From Imbricaverruca yamaguchii (taxonomy: Eukaryota > Arthropoda > Thecostraca > Neoverrucidae): a stretch of 64,000 nucleotides of DNA. Every line of letters starts with the position of its first letter. The stretch's first letter is position 1. Both the position numbers and the translations under genes were made by a program. Positions 28,110 to 41,431 of this stretch are shown here, in pieces. The notes below the pieces were generated by a model, which worked only from the letters and a program-made list of their open reading frames with translations, was not told the DNA's origin and ran no database searches. The stretch is taken from positions 681,501-745,500 of the forward strand of contig JAOTOL010001648.1 of assembly GCA_034440575.1 (NCBI GenBank), written 5' to 3'.

Positions 28110-29432
28110 GCCCCGATGCTAGTTGTCGAGACTCCGACGAGAGTTTTCGGGGCCTAACACAATGCCTTGGAACTTCTTCCGAGTTGTTTTGGGGCCCGTG
28201 GTGCGCTGGCTGGCTATGGGCACCAGTCTACGGAGTGCAGGGACGCCACCCGAGCTGTACGGTCGGCGATTAGGCGTGATAGCCGCGACGATATTGAGCG
28301 GCGCATCCGTGAGGACGTGCGGAGGTCAATGTGGCGCCATATCAGGTCATACGTCGGCGGCAAGCAGGCCATTCGTAAGCTGCCTGACACGACAGCTGAT
28401 GACCATAGTCGATTTTTTTGTCCGCGTGGGCCCGCTCGTGGTTGACGAAGTTAGCGATGTGGGAGCGACGCCGAGTATTTCCTGCCGTTTGCCGCGTGTC
28501 GGTGACTGTGTGTTTACTCTGGTGCCGTTGTCGCTACCTGAGCTGCGAGCCGTCGTCTTCGGGATGAACAGTTCACCGGCCTGTGGCGAGGACGGCATCA
28601 GCATCCGCATGTTCAGGATGTACTTTGACTCGATATGTGCGGTACTCCTGCATTTGGTCAATCCCAGGATTACTCAATCCGATGTTGCTGATTCTTGGAA
28701 GCACTCACTCGTTCATCCCATCCCCAAATCCGGTGATCCCTCTAGCCTTTCCAGTTCCTGTCCGATCTTCAACTTCCCAGTCATTGCGAAGATTGTAGAA
28801 CGTGCCGTTCACCAGTAGCTCTACAATTATCTGTCCGAAAACCACCCCATCTCCAATTCAGCACGATTTCCTTTCTCGTCACTCGATGGAAACTGCTCTG
28901 ACCTCCATATCTGACCAGATTCTATTCGCGTGTGACCATAAAGAGATGTCCCCTCTCTGCCTGCTGGGTTAGAGCAAATGTATTGATGTGATGGACCACT
29001 CAAAACTCACGTCATAATTAAGTTTCCACAGCATCGACACACTGGTTTTCGGCTTATCTTCTGAACCACACCCAGGGTATCAGCCGCGCTGACAGTCTGG
29101 GTGTCGTCAAAATCTGCCCCGTTGCTCAACAACATCGGCATTTTGTCAAGAATCATCTCTCTAACTTCTCCCCTACTGCGTTTTCGCCAACGATCTCAGC
29201 CTGTTCGCCGAAGACGCTGTGATTACCCAATGCGCCGACGACACCCAAATTTTGGTCAGAGTAAGAAATATTAAATTCGGTACGTCGTCGCTCACGTGGA
29301 AACAGTTCTGGCCTCCCTCGACATCTGGTTTCGAACAAATGGACTGAAAATTAACGCTGCTAAGACTCAGCTAATGCTATTCGGCGGGCCACAAAATCCG
29401 CGTCCCTTATCGGATATCACAGTGAATTTCTA
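28110..29432 (+). pseudogene. LINE reverse transcriptase (CR1/Jockey-like), multiply frameshifted
   Basis: The order of motifs follows a non-LTR ORF2. A pre-RT segment (IERRIREDVRRSMWRHIRSY) comes first in one frame, then in another frame VPLSLPELRAVVFGMNSSPA with CGEDGIS, DSWKHSLVHPIPKSGDP and FPVIAKIVERAVHQ, ending in a stop at about 28816. LYNYLSENHP continues after it. The catalytic motif survives as CADDTQIL (29230-29253), with Cys where Tyr or Phe is usual. Then come LDIWFRTNGLKINAAKTQLM and LFGGPQNP and a stop at about 29430. Several frameshifts and stops separate the pieces, and the segment from about 28880 to 29220 is shorter than the fingers/palm region should be. The endonuclease is absent. 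No 3' tail is visible before the Penelope sequence begins near 29575, so that element may have inserted here. Confidence 0.82.
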
Positions 29433-29574
29433 AATCACGATCTACCCACAGTTTTGGAATGGAAAAATATCTAAATTATTTTCGATCGCTGGCTCAGTTG
29501 AGACTCATACCTTTCGGAAGTGACTCGGCGTTGTTTTCGAGTTAGAGATGAGATTGTCTCATCTAAACCATGTT

Positions 29575-30021
29575 AGGGTAGCCTGGACTAGCGGACCTAC
29601 GCTGAAATCATACCTGGTCCGCTCAGCCCTGGAAATGCCGCCATGCCCTGCTGGTAGAAGAACGTGCCACACCTGTATCAACGGGCTCAAGGTTAGATGC
29701 ACGCGGAAGAACGTAGATTATAAAATAACGTGCAACCGCTGTCTTGGAATATTTTATGTCGGAGAAACCAAACGAAGCAGCAGGGATAGGTACAATGGGC
29801 ACTTGGGAGATGCCAGACTTCGGAGAGAATACACACCTTTAGGCGAACACATGATCGACAAACATTATAACATGGAACACAGCGACACCAACACAAGCTT
29901 CAAAGTAGAACTTCTAGCAACAGCCAGGGACAACGCTGATCTGAAGGTCCTCGAATCTCTACACATACGTAATCTACGTCCGCAACTAAACACGCAAACA
30001 ACGTCTTGGTATATTACATAA
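29575..30021 (+). pseudogene. Penelope-like element, GIY-YIG endonuclease end
   Basis: The frame (open from 29548) reads VAWTSGPTLKSYLVRSALEM, a cysteine cluster (CPAGRRTCHTC, then CTRKNVDYKITCNRC), and the GIY-YIG core GIFYVGETKRSSRDRYNGHL. PLGEHMIDKH follows, with the Glu expected of the family, and it ends LHIRNLRPQLN before TAA. This is the C-terminal linker plus endonuclease of an EN-positive Penelope-like retroelement. The domain is intact across about 148 codons. The reverse transcriptase that should precede it is absent, since the upstream sequence belongs to a LINE. I therefore class it as a 5'-truncated fragment rather than a working element. Its 3' side carries a hammerhead-like motif, as known for this class. 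Confidence 0.88.
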
Positions 30022-30292
30022 AATTACATAAACATAAATTATACTTTAGGTATCACGCCTTATATTGGATATATGTCTATATATGTGCGTGCGTGTACGT
30101 GTCGATGTGTATATGGACCATCGGCTCGGGCTTCCTCAGAGGATTCTATCTTGACATGGTTGGTTTCTGGTTTGGAGTTTCTTGAGGTGTCTGCACCACG
30201 GAGGATGCTTTTCTGTGATTCACGTGTATTTTTCCCACGCGGTTTTCCCGCGGTTTTCTCAATTGTTAAGCCTGATATTTTTTATATCACTC

Positions 30293-30326
30293 CTAACGAT
30301 GGCCCCTGGCCGAAACGTTGGGTAAT
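30293..30326 (+). ncRNA. Hammerhead-ribozyme-like motif of the Penelope element (decayed)
   Basis: CTAACGA (30293-30299), hairpin GGCC-CCT-GGCC (30301-30311), GAAAC (30312-30316), then GTTGGGTAATA. This follows the hammerhead order CUGANGA, stem II, GAAA, very short stem III, and a UH cleavage context (GUA). TATAT upstream and ATATA downstream could form part of stem I. Known: Penelope-like elements carry minimal hammerheads in their terminal repeats. Odd: the invariant G of CUGANGA is A here and an extra T precedes stem II, so self-cleavage is doubtful. Confidence 0.55.
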
Positions 30327-33300
30327 ATAGTATAATCCCTAACGCTACTTTTGATGTAAACTCAGCACCTCTTGGTATATTGAAGGTCGTATATTTCTTA
30401 TCACGCAATGTCTAAAGCCCAGGAGCACTTAAGAGCTATTCTTCGTTGTATTAAACATTTTCACCTTTTCTACCCTGCTGTTGTATCACATTAACGGGAG
30501 CTTGTAATAGCCGCAAGTCCATTGTGGGTTACTTTAATACAAGTCTGTATCTATATCTTTTTTTTTACCAATCTACCAATCCAACATCGAAGAATTCTAA
30601 GAGTTGCATATTTGCAGCCAAGCCCATGCCTCCAGATGGCTGGGTGGAATTGTATGAAAACTTTGCTGATGAAATCCCGTACGACGAAGTGATTAATAAA
30701 GTTTCCATGCAGCTCGGCCCAGTCGTCTCCGAGCATGGTCTTGGCCGCAGCAGGGAAATATAATAATTGGCGGATCTCATATTGTAAGGTATCGGTCGGG
30801 CTTAGATATACAGAAGCGCCGATGAAATCATATGAGTTGAGTCGATCGGCGAAGGTTGTATGCAGAACAGTCCAGCCATCTCAGAGCATGATTTTGGCTG
30901 CAAGTTTTGGCTGTAGGTTTTGGCTACAAGTTTTGGCTGCAGGTTTTGGCTGCAAGTTTTGGCTGCAGGTTTTGGCTGCAATTGAGTCGGTGTTCACAGC
31001 CCTAAATAAGATTGCTAAGCACAGTCTCAAGCTTAGATATCCAAACGTGCCATGAAATTGTCATCTGAATCAATTGGTGAAGGTTTCATGTAAATCGGTT
31101 CCCCCATCTAGGAGTATGCTCTTGACTTCAAGCCTTGACTGTAAAGTGGGCCTTCCCCATGAAGTCACCTTTTGCCAAAACAGGAAGTATTCGAAGCTCT
31201 TCTCCATTTTGGTACCATTTTGCATTAAAAATCGATACATTTTATCTAGGTATAGCCATAGGCGAAGACTTCATATTATAATTAGTGTTGCCAGCATGCT
31301 ATTGAGCCAGCCTTAATTTAGAGGCGTCCACTGAATATTAAATCAATCCATTGAACCATATATAAATACTCGCAGCAAACTTTATGGTATTGTTTGTCAC
31401 GGCCACAGGTCAAACGGGCACAAGGATCACTTTGTTTTTTCTCCCATCGATTGGCAACTTTCAGGGGTCTCGGTTCCCATCAATCGATGTGGAACGCTGT
31501 GAATGCGCCGGCCGTGGGCCGACACCCCATATATTTAACATGGGGATTTGAAAAATGGAACAAAAGCAATTCCGTGAGCATACTCAAGAGTAGCGCGCAG
31601 CGGGAGACCGGATGAAGGCACGCCAGGCACCCACACGAAAGCCCACAGTAGTCAGTTTTACAGAGGAAACTTGCTCGCAGGTCTCAGGTCTCAGGAAAGA
31701 GACCTGGGACGAGATAGAGGGAGAAGACCTGGCATAATAATCCGCAAACATTAAAAGCAACCACCAAATATAATCATTACATCAGTTTTAATAACCAGAT
31801 AGGTCTTACTATCCACGATGCTGAAATAAGTAAAATTATACTTACGAACATCAGTAAATTGCAATACGCTTTCTGATTTACATGGAGACTACACACAGCT
31901 CTACTGGATATGGCAGCCGACGAATGAGTGCCGGATTGCAAATTGGCGCTATGATTAAATTAGCGATGGATGCGGTTATAAGTCGACTTCCCGAGCAACG
32001 GCAGACAAAATAACAACAAAAGTATACTTAATCGATGTCCACCAAGTTTATCAATCCATACCTGATACTTTTGACATGCCCACACCGCACAACTACTAAA
32101 TATTCACAACACACCCCGCGAGCAGGACGCAAGCGCACCGACCGACTTGTTACTTGCCATCTATTGGAATATAGGTTTCGGAATATAAAATGGTGTAAGG
32201 AAAATTATACTAAAGCGATCTGTCTAAAATCGTTTTATTCTAACCATGAAGAACATTTTTTTTCCAATGAAAAAGCTGAGAAAATTGATTGAAACCAATT
32301 CCTATTAATATTATAAGCTCTTCAATGCACTTTTTTAGTTCATGTTCGGGATATTTAGATGAAGGGAAGAATAACTTGGAAGGTTCAAAAGCTAGTAGAC
32401 AGGAGAGCAAATTGCCGTTGTAAAACCTACTAGTGTTGGCTATCCATTGGGCACAATTTCGGCACACTCAGGTCAGTGTGGCACACGTGAGTGGTGCACG
32501 GGTGACGGCAAGTCGGATGTCGTGGAAGTGCACCATCGCCTGTTCGTTTAACATGGGAAACCAGTATTTTTTTTTGGTGCTAGTAATATCACGAACCTCG
32601 ACGCGCAGAACTCATCCACTGTCGGCGCTACTGCCGCACAACCAGTGGACTGATCGACATGAAACCATTCCACGGTGTAGTCCAGTCAGTGTCCCACCTT
32701 AACAGTGCAAGTCAACTCGAAATAAAATGGCCGAAATCCGAAAACCAAATTTGTGGGGTTATCCGTGCCCCCTTAAAATGCGCCTCACCGCACCCCTTTG
32801 GACAATTCTTGACTACGTCCCTGGTTCCAGACCCTTACGCGTCCCTTCCAAAATGATCCAAATGGGATTATTTTTTCTAAAGAAGTCTTTTTTCTACTAT
32901 TTCATCAGCTGCCTGGAGGAGGAACCCCAGGAACTCAGGAACACTGTTGGAGAAACGGAGAGATTTCTAGAGGTTTTATCATCCAATTTTAGAGGGTTTG
33001 GGTGGGCCATATTTGGCAACAGTCAGTCAAGCTAGTCACCAACTGACTCTCCCAGCCGTGGGCTATGCGGAAGCAACTTAAACCTTACCTTGGAAGGACA
33101 AGGTAAACCAATTCCAACGCTCTAACGAAATGAGATGAGCTATCGGAAGCTCTTGCCACACTGCGCCCATAGGTTGCTTTTATGGTTAATCATGCTCAAT
33201 CAACCTCCGATGGTGTGTTTCTACTGTGCAATCGTCTGGATGCATTAAAGGTCAAATGAAGGTTAATGTAATTGCTGTTTAGAAAATCACCATGCATCCA

Positions 33301-35743
33301 CTTCGGTATGTGAAGGTGTGACGTCATTAGAAGGCAACTTGGTAATGTCAGGCGAAGACTGATCGGACGGCTCTCCAACTCGTATGCAACATAATGTATA
33401 TATAACATATACATAATTCGTAGGCAAATCAATCCTGAATCTTACCGTGTACATTCCAGGCTATACATTTTCTATCGTCGCTACCTCTTTTTCACAGGCT
33501 TTTCAACCGTATATCTGCACCTTGTTATGGTAATAGGCTATCAGACGCTGCGAAAAGAGCTGCACAATCCGGACAATCAGTGGCGGATCCAGAGTGTTGG
33601 ACTATGGAGTCATAGCTCCTTTGGGCCCCGAAGGAGTTCAACCAACCAGCCATTGAGCATGTTGTGCTTCAACACTGGCAGCGCACGAGACGAAGCGCAT
33701 GCAAAATTTGACGTTCCAGGTGACTTCCGATGGACCGGTGACGGCTTCAGGTTAATGTAAAATATTCCTGAATCGACGTGAAGGAACTCTTTACCGACAA
33801 AACGCCTCCATTCTAGCGTATAAGTTCCTGCGGGATTTTATACATCGACCCGCGTGTCGATGAACAGGGCCTCCAAGTGGACGGAACGTCCAAAGGTAAA
33901 CGTTGAGGTCCATGTGGACCGACATGAAGGATCCCTGGACCGACGAAAGGGGCCCTGAGTTGATAGGCTTCTGGGCATAGAAGATGGCTCCGGGGTGTTT
34001 ACGGGCAGATTTATGGTCCCCGGGATTGGCAAACGTGAAGGGTTTCTAAGCCGGCGGATGGACGAGCATTGCGTGCAGAGTATTTCACACCTGTGTATTA
34101 GATGTGGAGAAAATGCTCAGAAATGTAATAATTCCAATCGTCATCGGCATTAAAACAGACAGCCCGAACATGCTGAAGCTGATTGTCGACCATGCATTAT
34201 TTGAGGTACATAAAACATCCGCGCCGTGCGCAGAACGCGCAGAAGATGGCAGAAGTGAGTGGCCACCATCCGTAGCTTTGAGTCCTTAAGAAGCACGACG
34301 ACAAACTCTGAGGCTTACTAGTGACGATGGCAACAGATGCTTACAATGACAGTTCGATAGAAATATGATCAGCTCATTCTTGGTCAGCAAGATCTCTGAC
34401 AACCATGGTGGCGGACACACTCGTGGGGTTGATTCCTTACCAATGGCAGAGAATCCCCTGCACACGCCGTTTCATACAGGACTACGAAGTGCAAATTACG
34501 CGATGCAGAGGACCGGTAAGCATCAACGAGGGCCACGACCGATGTGCCTGCTTCTGACGTCATACATACGAAATTATTGGTGTCTGGCAGCAAAAGTTTA
34601 CTTTAGACTGCATTTGACCTCCTGTACCGGAGTCACCCAGAATCATATTGCCTTGACACCTGTTGTCGGAGGCGTGGGCAGCCGGTTCCACGTATTCGCA
34701 CTGCTCGAAGTTATCTCGGTATGTCACTGCTTTTTATTTTGCTTCCAGAGTGATTGTCACATGTTGCTATTTCAATCATTTGTATGCCGCATACTGAACT
34801 ACGGCATATGAATTGTTACCAAAATACGGCATACCTAGTTACTTATGAATTGTGCTATTTTCAGAAAACTTCGTGACGCAATACGTCGCGCTATACGTAT
34901 CAAATTGCTGCGTTTTAGAAAATTAACCCAGCAGGAATAAGTAGTGGTGCTGCTGCGGTACGTGGCACTTATTGGCACTCTTCCTTTCTTCCTGATATAT
35001 GTGGGAATATACTTACCGACCTACATGTAGCATATGGGATTCATTCACAAAAATAATGTGGTTTCTTTCACATGCGCCATGATCGTGTAAATTGAGACCA
35101 TGCTCATAAAAAGTCGGTGAAGAATGGAATAACAATTTTCTATGAATGTACATAGACCCCAACAAGCATGCAAATTTACCAAAGAGAAGAACAACTTAAA
35201 TGGAACAACATTCACTTCAAGCAAGTTTGGATGTACAATGGTGGTTGGCAGAGTAGGAAACCTACTTTCCAGTTTGGGAGTGTATAAATGCATGTATATG
35301 TAAATGTATACCAACTTATTCCAGAGTACATTTCCATGCACATTATATTTGTTTGCATGGAATCTCTTTACTGGTGACCAATGGAAACCAATGCATTGCA
35401 ATTTTTAGTCAAATCAAATGTCAAAGAATAGGAGCATGGAAATGTGCAAACAGTGGATGCCACAGCTTGTCAGCAAATTATGATAATCATCCCAGCTTTA
35501 TCTTGTAACTGAAATGAGGGATGTGCTTTCCTTTCACTGTTGGTTTCAGTACAAGGCTAGCCATCTGAAAAACAAGCTTCACACTTCAACTTCAGTTTAG
35601 AGTGCATGCCTAGATTCCTATGCAGCCAATTCCCTGTGTAACATGAACCCACCTGTGATAATGCACATGCCACAGTCAGATATAATGTGACACCCAATGT
35701 GAAGGATCAGTCAAGGTCTTGTTTGTGGCATGATGCTGTTAAT
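30327..35743. other. No gene recognised; short 13-bp repeat at 30890-30982
   Basis: TTTTGGCTGCAAG or TTTTGGCTGCAGG units repeat about seven times at 30890-30982. At 33578-33594 the motif CAGTGGCGGATCCAGAG resembles ends of non-autonomous DNA transposons. Elsewhere (including open frames at 34104-34811 and 32727-33035) I see no family resemblance. Confidence 0.45.
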
Positions 35744-35829
35744 AATGTGTTGCTAAGTGGGTGGCGCCATTAGCTGTGAATGCATAAAGTGTGTCGTGAA
35801 CCAATTAATAAACAAACAAATGTGTTGCT
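35744..35829 (+). mobile_element. 64-bp SINE-like tail insertion with perfect 11-bp TSD
   Basis: AATGTGTTGCT at 35744-35754 and 35819-35829 flanks an insert (35755-35818) ending AAAGTGTGTCGTGAACCAAT and then TAATAAACAAACA. The insert matches the 3' part of the minus-strand insert at 10976-11086. It is severely 5'-truncated. Confidence 0.87.
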
Positions 35830-36006
35830 TATGGTTATGACATCATATATAAAATACCTTGCATCAATTGATTGATATATTTCAGAGCAGACAAACCCAG
35901 CAAATTCTGATTGGCTGCCTCAGGGACTTGGGATGTCTTTTAAAACTCAAATTTTTGCACTATATGGGTGGCCTGAATACATGTTTCTGAAGGGTGCAGC
36001 TCCAGT

Positions 36007-37254
36007 TGGGGGTAACTGGTAACAGATTACGACAGTTCCCCACCCACCCCACATACCATGCAGTGTTCTCGCGACGAACCTTGGCACTTTTTCGCAGTGG
36101 CAGGAACCAGACAACTTTGCCGTTCTGTGTCAGAATTTGTGCTCTCTTCGAGGAAAGTGGTGTAAGAGTCCGTCGAGTGTTGCGTATGCGGAAACCGGCT
36201 GTGCCGCCCTGGAATCTGGTCTCCCCTGTAGTCGACCTATCGCTCACAGCGATGCAGAAAGATAATGTAACATCTGAGCTCTTCCGCATGCAAACACTGG
36301 AGCACTTAGATACATATCATGGATATACACAAATATTAACTGATGGATCCAAGAACAGCACCGGAGTGGGATGTGCTTTCGTGTGTGGTACTTCTGCTCG
36401 ATGTTTTTCCCTGCCTGCACATGCTTCGGTGTATACCTGCGAGGTGATCGCAATTATTAAAGCTCTTTCCTTCATCGAGGTGTCAGAAGATGTTTCATAT
36501 GTCATACTGTCTGACTCTCTCAGTAGCCTTTTGGCACTTACCACATTCTACCCTACCGACACTCTACTGCTTGACATTCTGACACGTCTCACTACTCTGG
36601 AACGAGACTGTTTGTGCTGGGTTCCGAGCCATATCGGAATTTGTGGAAATGAGCGAGCCGATTCCGCTGCGAAATGGGCCGCTCAGAGGCCCCCAACGTG
36701 TGTTCTTCCACTTCCCGCCAGGGATCACATCTCTGTCATAACAGCACATGAATGCTAAGTGGCAGGGGAGTTGGCACGCACAGTTGAACAATAAGATGCG
36801 TTCCATAAAACCACAGCTGGGAGACTGGTCATCATGCTATCTCAGATCCAGGAATGATGAAGTGACTATGTAGATTACAAACTGACCACACACACGCTAC
36901 TCACCAATACCTCCTTTGCGGGAAAGAGAGGCCAAAGTGCCCTCGCTGTCTGGAAGCTCTCACGGTGCAACACATGCTCTTTTCGTGCAAACACTTCTCA
37001 AGGGAGCGAAGGTTATTTTTCGGAAATGATGTCAGATATTTAACATATCGCGAGATTCTAGCAGATGACTCTGAAGTGATTCATTCTGGCAATATATTCA
37101 GGTACCTACGGGCGATACGATTTCAGTCGATTACTCACCTCAGTAACACAGTAGGACTCTAACATTATAAATCACCATTATGGGCGCTAAATGATCGCAT
37201 TTTATGGTCGAAGCGCCCCAAAACCCAAATAAATAAATAAATGGGGGTAACTGG
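36007..37254 (+). mobile_element. 5'-truncated LINE (RNase H-bearing) with perfect 13-bp TSD
   Basis: TGGGGGTAACTGG occurs at 36007-36019 and again at 37242-37254. Between them lies 1,222 bp ending in CCCAAATAAATAAATAAA. This is the signature of target-primed reverse transcription of a 5'-truncated LINE with an (AAAT)n tail. The coding remnant is described separately. The same tail sequence ends three far shorter insertions at 41.0, 44.6 and 47.5 kb. Confidence 0.93.
36020..37162 (+). pseudogene. LINE ORF2 C-terminal part: RNase H and Cys/His motif
   Basis: The open frame to 36758 contains an RNase H domain. ILTDGSKNSTGVGCAFV carries the first catalytic Asp (about 36345), YTCEVIAIIKAL the Glu (about 36440), VILSDSLSSLLAL the second Asp (about 36510), and CWVPSHIGICGNERADSAAK the final Asp (about 36655). 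This order and the SHIGICGNE motif are typical of I/Jockey-superfamily LINE RNase H. After a stop at 36756-36758 and frameshifts, CPRCLEALTVQHMLFSCKHF appears at about 36938-36998, the CCHC-like C-terminal motif. The frame then runs to a stop at 37160-37162. The stop and frameshifts make it non-functional. No RT is retained. Confidence 0.85.
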
Positions 37255-40200
37255 AGAACATTATGCTCATTGTGTAGACACTATAGGTCTTGCAAGTGTT
37301 GTTGGCACATTGTCTGTGTTTTCAGTGGTTAATATTGAGAGAAGTGTGTGGGCCTGTGGTCTGGATGCTGGTTGCTACAAAGAGTGGTTGGTTTAAGTGC
37401 TAACTATGAGTTGAATGGCCAGTGTTTTCATGGGTGTTGTTCTGTATTCATTTTATTTATATTTGTTTCCACATTTGTGTTAGAGTACAAATGAAGCCTG
37501 TCCTATCCATTATGAACTTGAAATCCAAAGATGTTTTCAGAGATAAAATATCTGATGAACTGCCTTAATTCCCACATGACTCATATCAATGCTATATTAA
37601 TTACATTTTCACGGTGGGTGGGTATGGTGGCGAACTATTTTGTGCAAATTTCATCACTTGGTCAATATCTTCAAGGTCAAATGATGTCAGATATGTTATA
37701 GCAGTGTTGGAAAAACTGGCATTTGTTGGTGTCAAGCATACCAATACATTTTGTACTCCAGAAGGGAAAAGGAAGAGCAACATTGTTTGGTCATGTGCTA
37801 CCACTCAAAGTTCATACCTGAAAACAACTAGCAGTTTCAGAGATCCCAGAGTGCTGACCAGTCAACATCACTACACATCCTTGAAAGGCAGTACAAAGTG
37901 TCCCAAACATGCTTGTCAGTGTTGCACTAAAACCTGTAAAGGGCCTTGCTAAAACGGTCTATGCACAACTTGCAGTGTTTCACATGTGAAAAGATGCTAT
38001 ATTTGTGTCAATGAAGTCAAGCATTAATTCAATATTTATTCAATATTTATACAATGTTGATTCAATATTCATTAATGATATACTTAGATTAGTCAATATC
38101 TATTCAATATATATTTTAGATACTTGTGCTGGAGTGTTCACCAGGAAGTACCAGAAATCCCTATTTTTCAAATCTGGGGGTACTTGGTATCACCAGAGTA
38201 AGTATTTGAAGCCTTGTTTGGCCAATAAGCTGCTTTGAATGCACAATCGAAGGTCATTTTGTTAAGGAGACAAGTTTTTTAGACACAATGAGCCCATTCA
38301 ATGCAAGAAAATCACTTGCACATTTGCAAATTTATGAAAATCGGCCCCGGAGCAATCAAGTTTTCCGAGGCGATTACACCAAGAAACCAATGTCATTGTG
38401 CACTTATGCATGACTCTCAAATAATTTTTTGTAAATGTGCATGAAGATTAATCATGAGCCTTGAAATATAGCTGCATTTGGGGTTCATCAGTGTCAGTGA
38501 AGAGTGTAATATGTGTTACAACTTTACTCTGAGCCATTAACTGTTTGCCTGCCCCATGATCAGCTGTCCTAGTGCTGGGGTAAGCAAATCTGACCAGCTC
38601 TATTTAACAAAGAATAAAACTGCCTGAATGGTTTTACAGGGGAAATTTGCTCTCCTGTCTAGCAGCTCCTTCCAAGTCGATCCTTGCTTCAACTAAACAT
38701 TCCAGACATGAGCTAAACAAGTACATAAAGGAACTTTTAATATTAATAAGAATCGGTTTCAGTCATTTTTTCTCAGCTTTTTCATGCAAAATAACTGTTT
38801 CTGGTAGTGAGAATAAAACTATTTTAGATGGATTGTTTTAGTGTAATTTTCATTAAACCATTTTATATTCCAAAACCTACATCCAATAGTCACATGGGGC
38901 TTGTATCAGTTGTGCACTGAGCTGGTTCTGTGTGTCTGGTGGGCATTTGTGAACTCTGTTGACATAGATTACGTATACTTTTGTTATCATTTTCTCTACC
39001 ATTGGTCATGAAGTTGGCTTATGACCTCATCCTTTGCTAATAATTTAACCACAGCCAATTTTGAGGTCTGAGGCAGAGCTGTGTATTGTGCGTCGGTGGC
39101 GAATGGTGCGCACAAGCTTGGAATGGTGCAAAGGTTGACCAGGGCCGTGAATGCATTTTGGGAGTGCTTGGTATTTTAGACAACAACAGAAGTTGGCAAT
39201 AATTCAAATGAACTGCAGGTGATCTTGGCTCATTAGTTGTGGGACTAGTCCCTTGGGGAAGTATTTGTTGAAGGATGATCCTGGTTGTGTGGTCCACCCA
39301 GGATGAGTGAGTGCAATTCATCCTGCGCTCTCCCAGGAGAAATGTTATTGGTGTATTTACATCACATGCCTATTTATCATAAATATTTGTTTGTGAACTT
39401 TGGGAGTACATCACCACCTACACTCAGACAGTATCTATCCAATTTGCATATATCATGGGTATATTTTGAGTAATTTGGCTACTAGCGGCATTTCTCACTA
39501 GATGCATTCGTTGTAGCTATATGTACATATATGTTTGTATGGTACATACAGCATGCAATGCTAACATTTATTTTTAATTCCATTAAAGCAATACTACCTG
39601 GTTATGGACAACTCATTTTTTTGGTGCAGCAAAATTTTGGACATCGCTTAGTTTGCCAAGATGTTTATTCATACAAAAATGCTAACATTGGTTTTCAGCC
39701 CCATTAAATCAAGGTTAATTTTCAGCAAGTGCATAGCCGTTTAAAAAAATCCAGCTAAAAAATTCATACTCCAGCTAAAAATTTTGTACTCCACTACCAA
39801 AAAAAAAGGAAATCCTACACTGTTATAGTTTGCTTATTTTGCATGGCTTGGCAGCCAAGCCATGCAGAGACATTGATTGGCTAGACATTGATATGGACTG
39901 CTGTGATTTTGTATTAGTACCCAAAATGGGCTTTGATGATGTTTTGGACAGAACTAATACCGTAATACAGTTGATTACTGCAGTATTTGACCTCAGGTCA
40001 CCTATATATCAGCCTCCTATGAGGTCATTAATGAAACCAGGCCACCCAGTACAATCAGCTTCATGAGGAAGGGGCCGAAGTACAAGAACAAATTATGGAA
40101 ACGCTTAGGTTCACAATGACAATATAAGTAGTTCTCTGGATGTGTAAGGAGTATCATGCAACATGGTATGAATCACATGACAGACATTTGTGTGTATTAT

Positions 40201-41020
40201 GACAACCTTCCAGTTGATCAAGTTTTGTTCCATTGACCAGTCATCAGCTTGACCTGACTTGACCTTGGTTACTTAGAATAACCTTGAAACCGTATAGCAT
40301 AATAAACATCAAACAAGTCACTACTAACTAGTATTGCCAAGAATACTTCATTTTGCCTATATACATGAGACACATTGCGTGAGACTTTGGGTGCAAATAA
40401 GAAAATGTATGGACTGGACTTGCTGAAGCTTTCCTGACAACTTCTGCCTCATGGTGTCCATGTTCAGAATTTTGGGTGAAAGATGACACTCAGCAGGAAA
40501 ATTAATTGCCCCTTAATTGATATGGTTAGCTTTTTGTTAACATCTTCAAAAGGTCTATCAGCGTACCAAAGGAATGGGCACCTACCAATGACATAGCTGG
40601 CATGACTTATTGTATTGTTTCATATAGGATTCTAAGTAGTATGAGGCTGTGTGCAGGCTTAGAATAATGTCATACAGTTGCATACAAAATAATGTGTGTA
40701 CCATGATATTGCAGTAACATCAAATGGCAAAATTATCAAATGTATAGTTACATCTGATGCTCAAGTGAACATGAATTTGGCCACATTGGCCTAATTACTG
40801 TGCAAATTTGGCATGACCACCTGAGTATGTTAGCATTGCTTGGTTGATATCTCCTCATGGGTAAGAGCAGGGTGTGTGTGCTTCTGTGTTTTAAGTGATC
40901 TAGGTGGTGCAGAAATATTTTGGATCATCTTCACTGTTATCACCTGTACTTGACATATCTTAAGTAAAACCTGGTGAGGATTGCCCATGTATTGACAACT
41001 GTGTTTCAATCCTCAACAAC
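37255..41020. other. No gene recognised, AT-rich
   Basis: AT-rich sequence with scattered poly(A)/poly(T) and TTCAATATTTATTCAATATT repeats at about 38027-38110. Frames at 37614-37952 and 39830-40066 do not resemble known proteins. Confidence 0.5.
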
Positions 41021-41103
41021 TAATTAGCCATTGGGCGCCAGATACCCAATAGCAGTTCAGGTGCCCTTAAGCCCAAATAAACAAACATAAATTAATTAGC
41101 CAT
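41021..41103 (+). mobile_element. 61-bp LINE 3'-end insertion with perfect 11-bp TSD
   Basis: TAATTAGCCAT at 41021-41031 and 41093-41103 brackets 61 bp containing AGCAGTTCAGGTGCCCTTAA followed by GCCCAAATAAACAAACATAA. The tail matches that of the 36-kb LINE and of the 47.5-kb insert. It contains nothing but the 3' end. Confidence 0.9.
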
Positions 41104-41431
41104 ATACCTTCAGTGGCTCCACATTCGATTTTTATATTTTAATTTGTGGGTGTCAAGGACACTTCAGGATTCACTGTTGAACAGTTGTGAGCTAATTTAG
41201 TTCAATCAGTTTTTAACCAAGGTGTACAGCTTAACTTCTTTTGCCAGTTGTCTTTCACATCTTTAGGATAGCCTCGGAATTATGGTTGTTAAGAATTGTG
41301 AATACTTGCTTCTCTGGCGCCCAACTCTGACGTGCCTGTCAGCGAGTGGTGCTTTGTCGTGTTCGCGACCCTCTGGTGCCGGACTTTTTGCACTGGCTGC
41401 CGTTGGCGGCCGACTGCATCGCGTGTACCAC

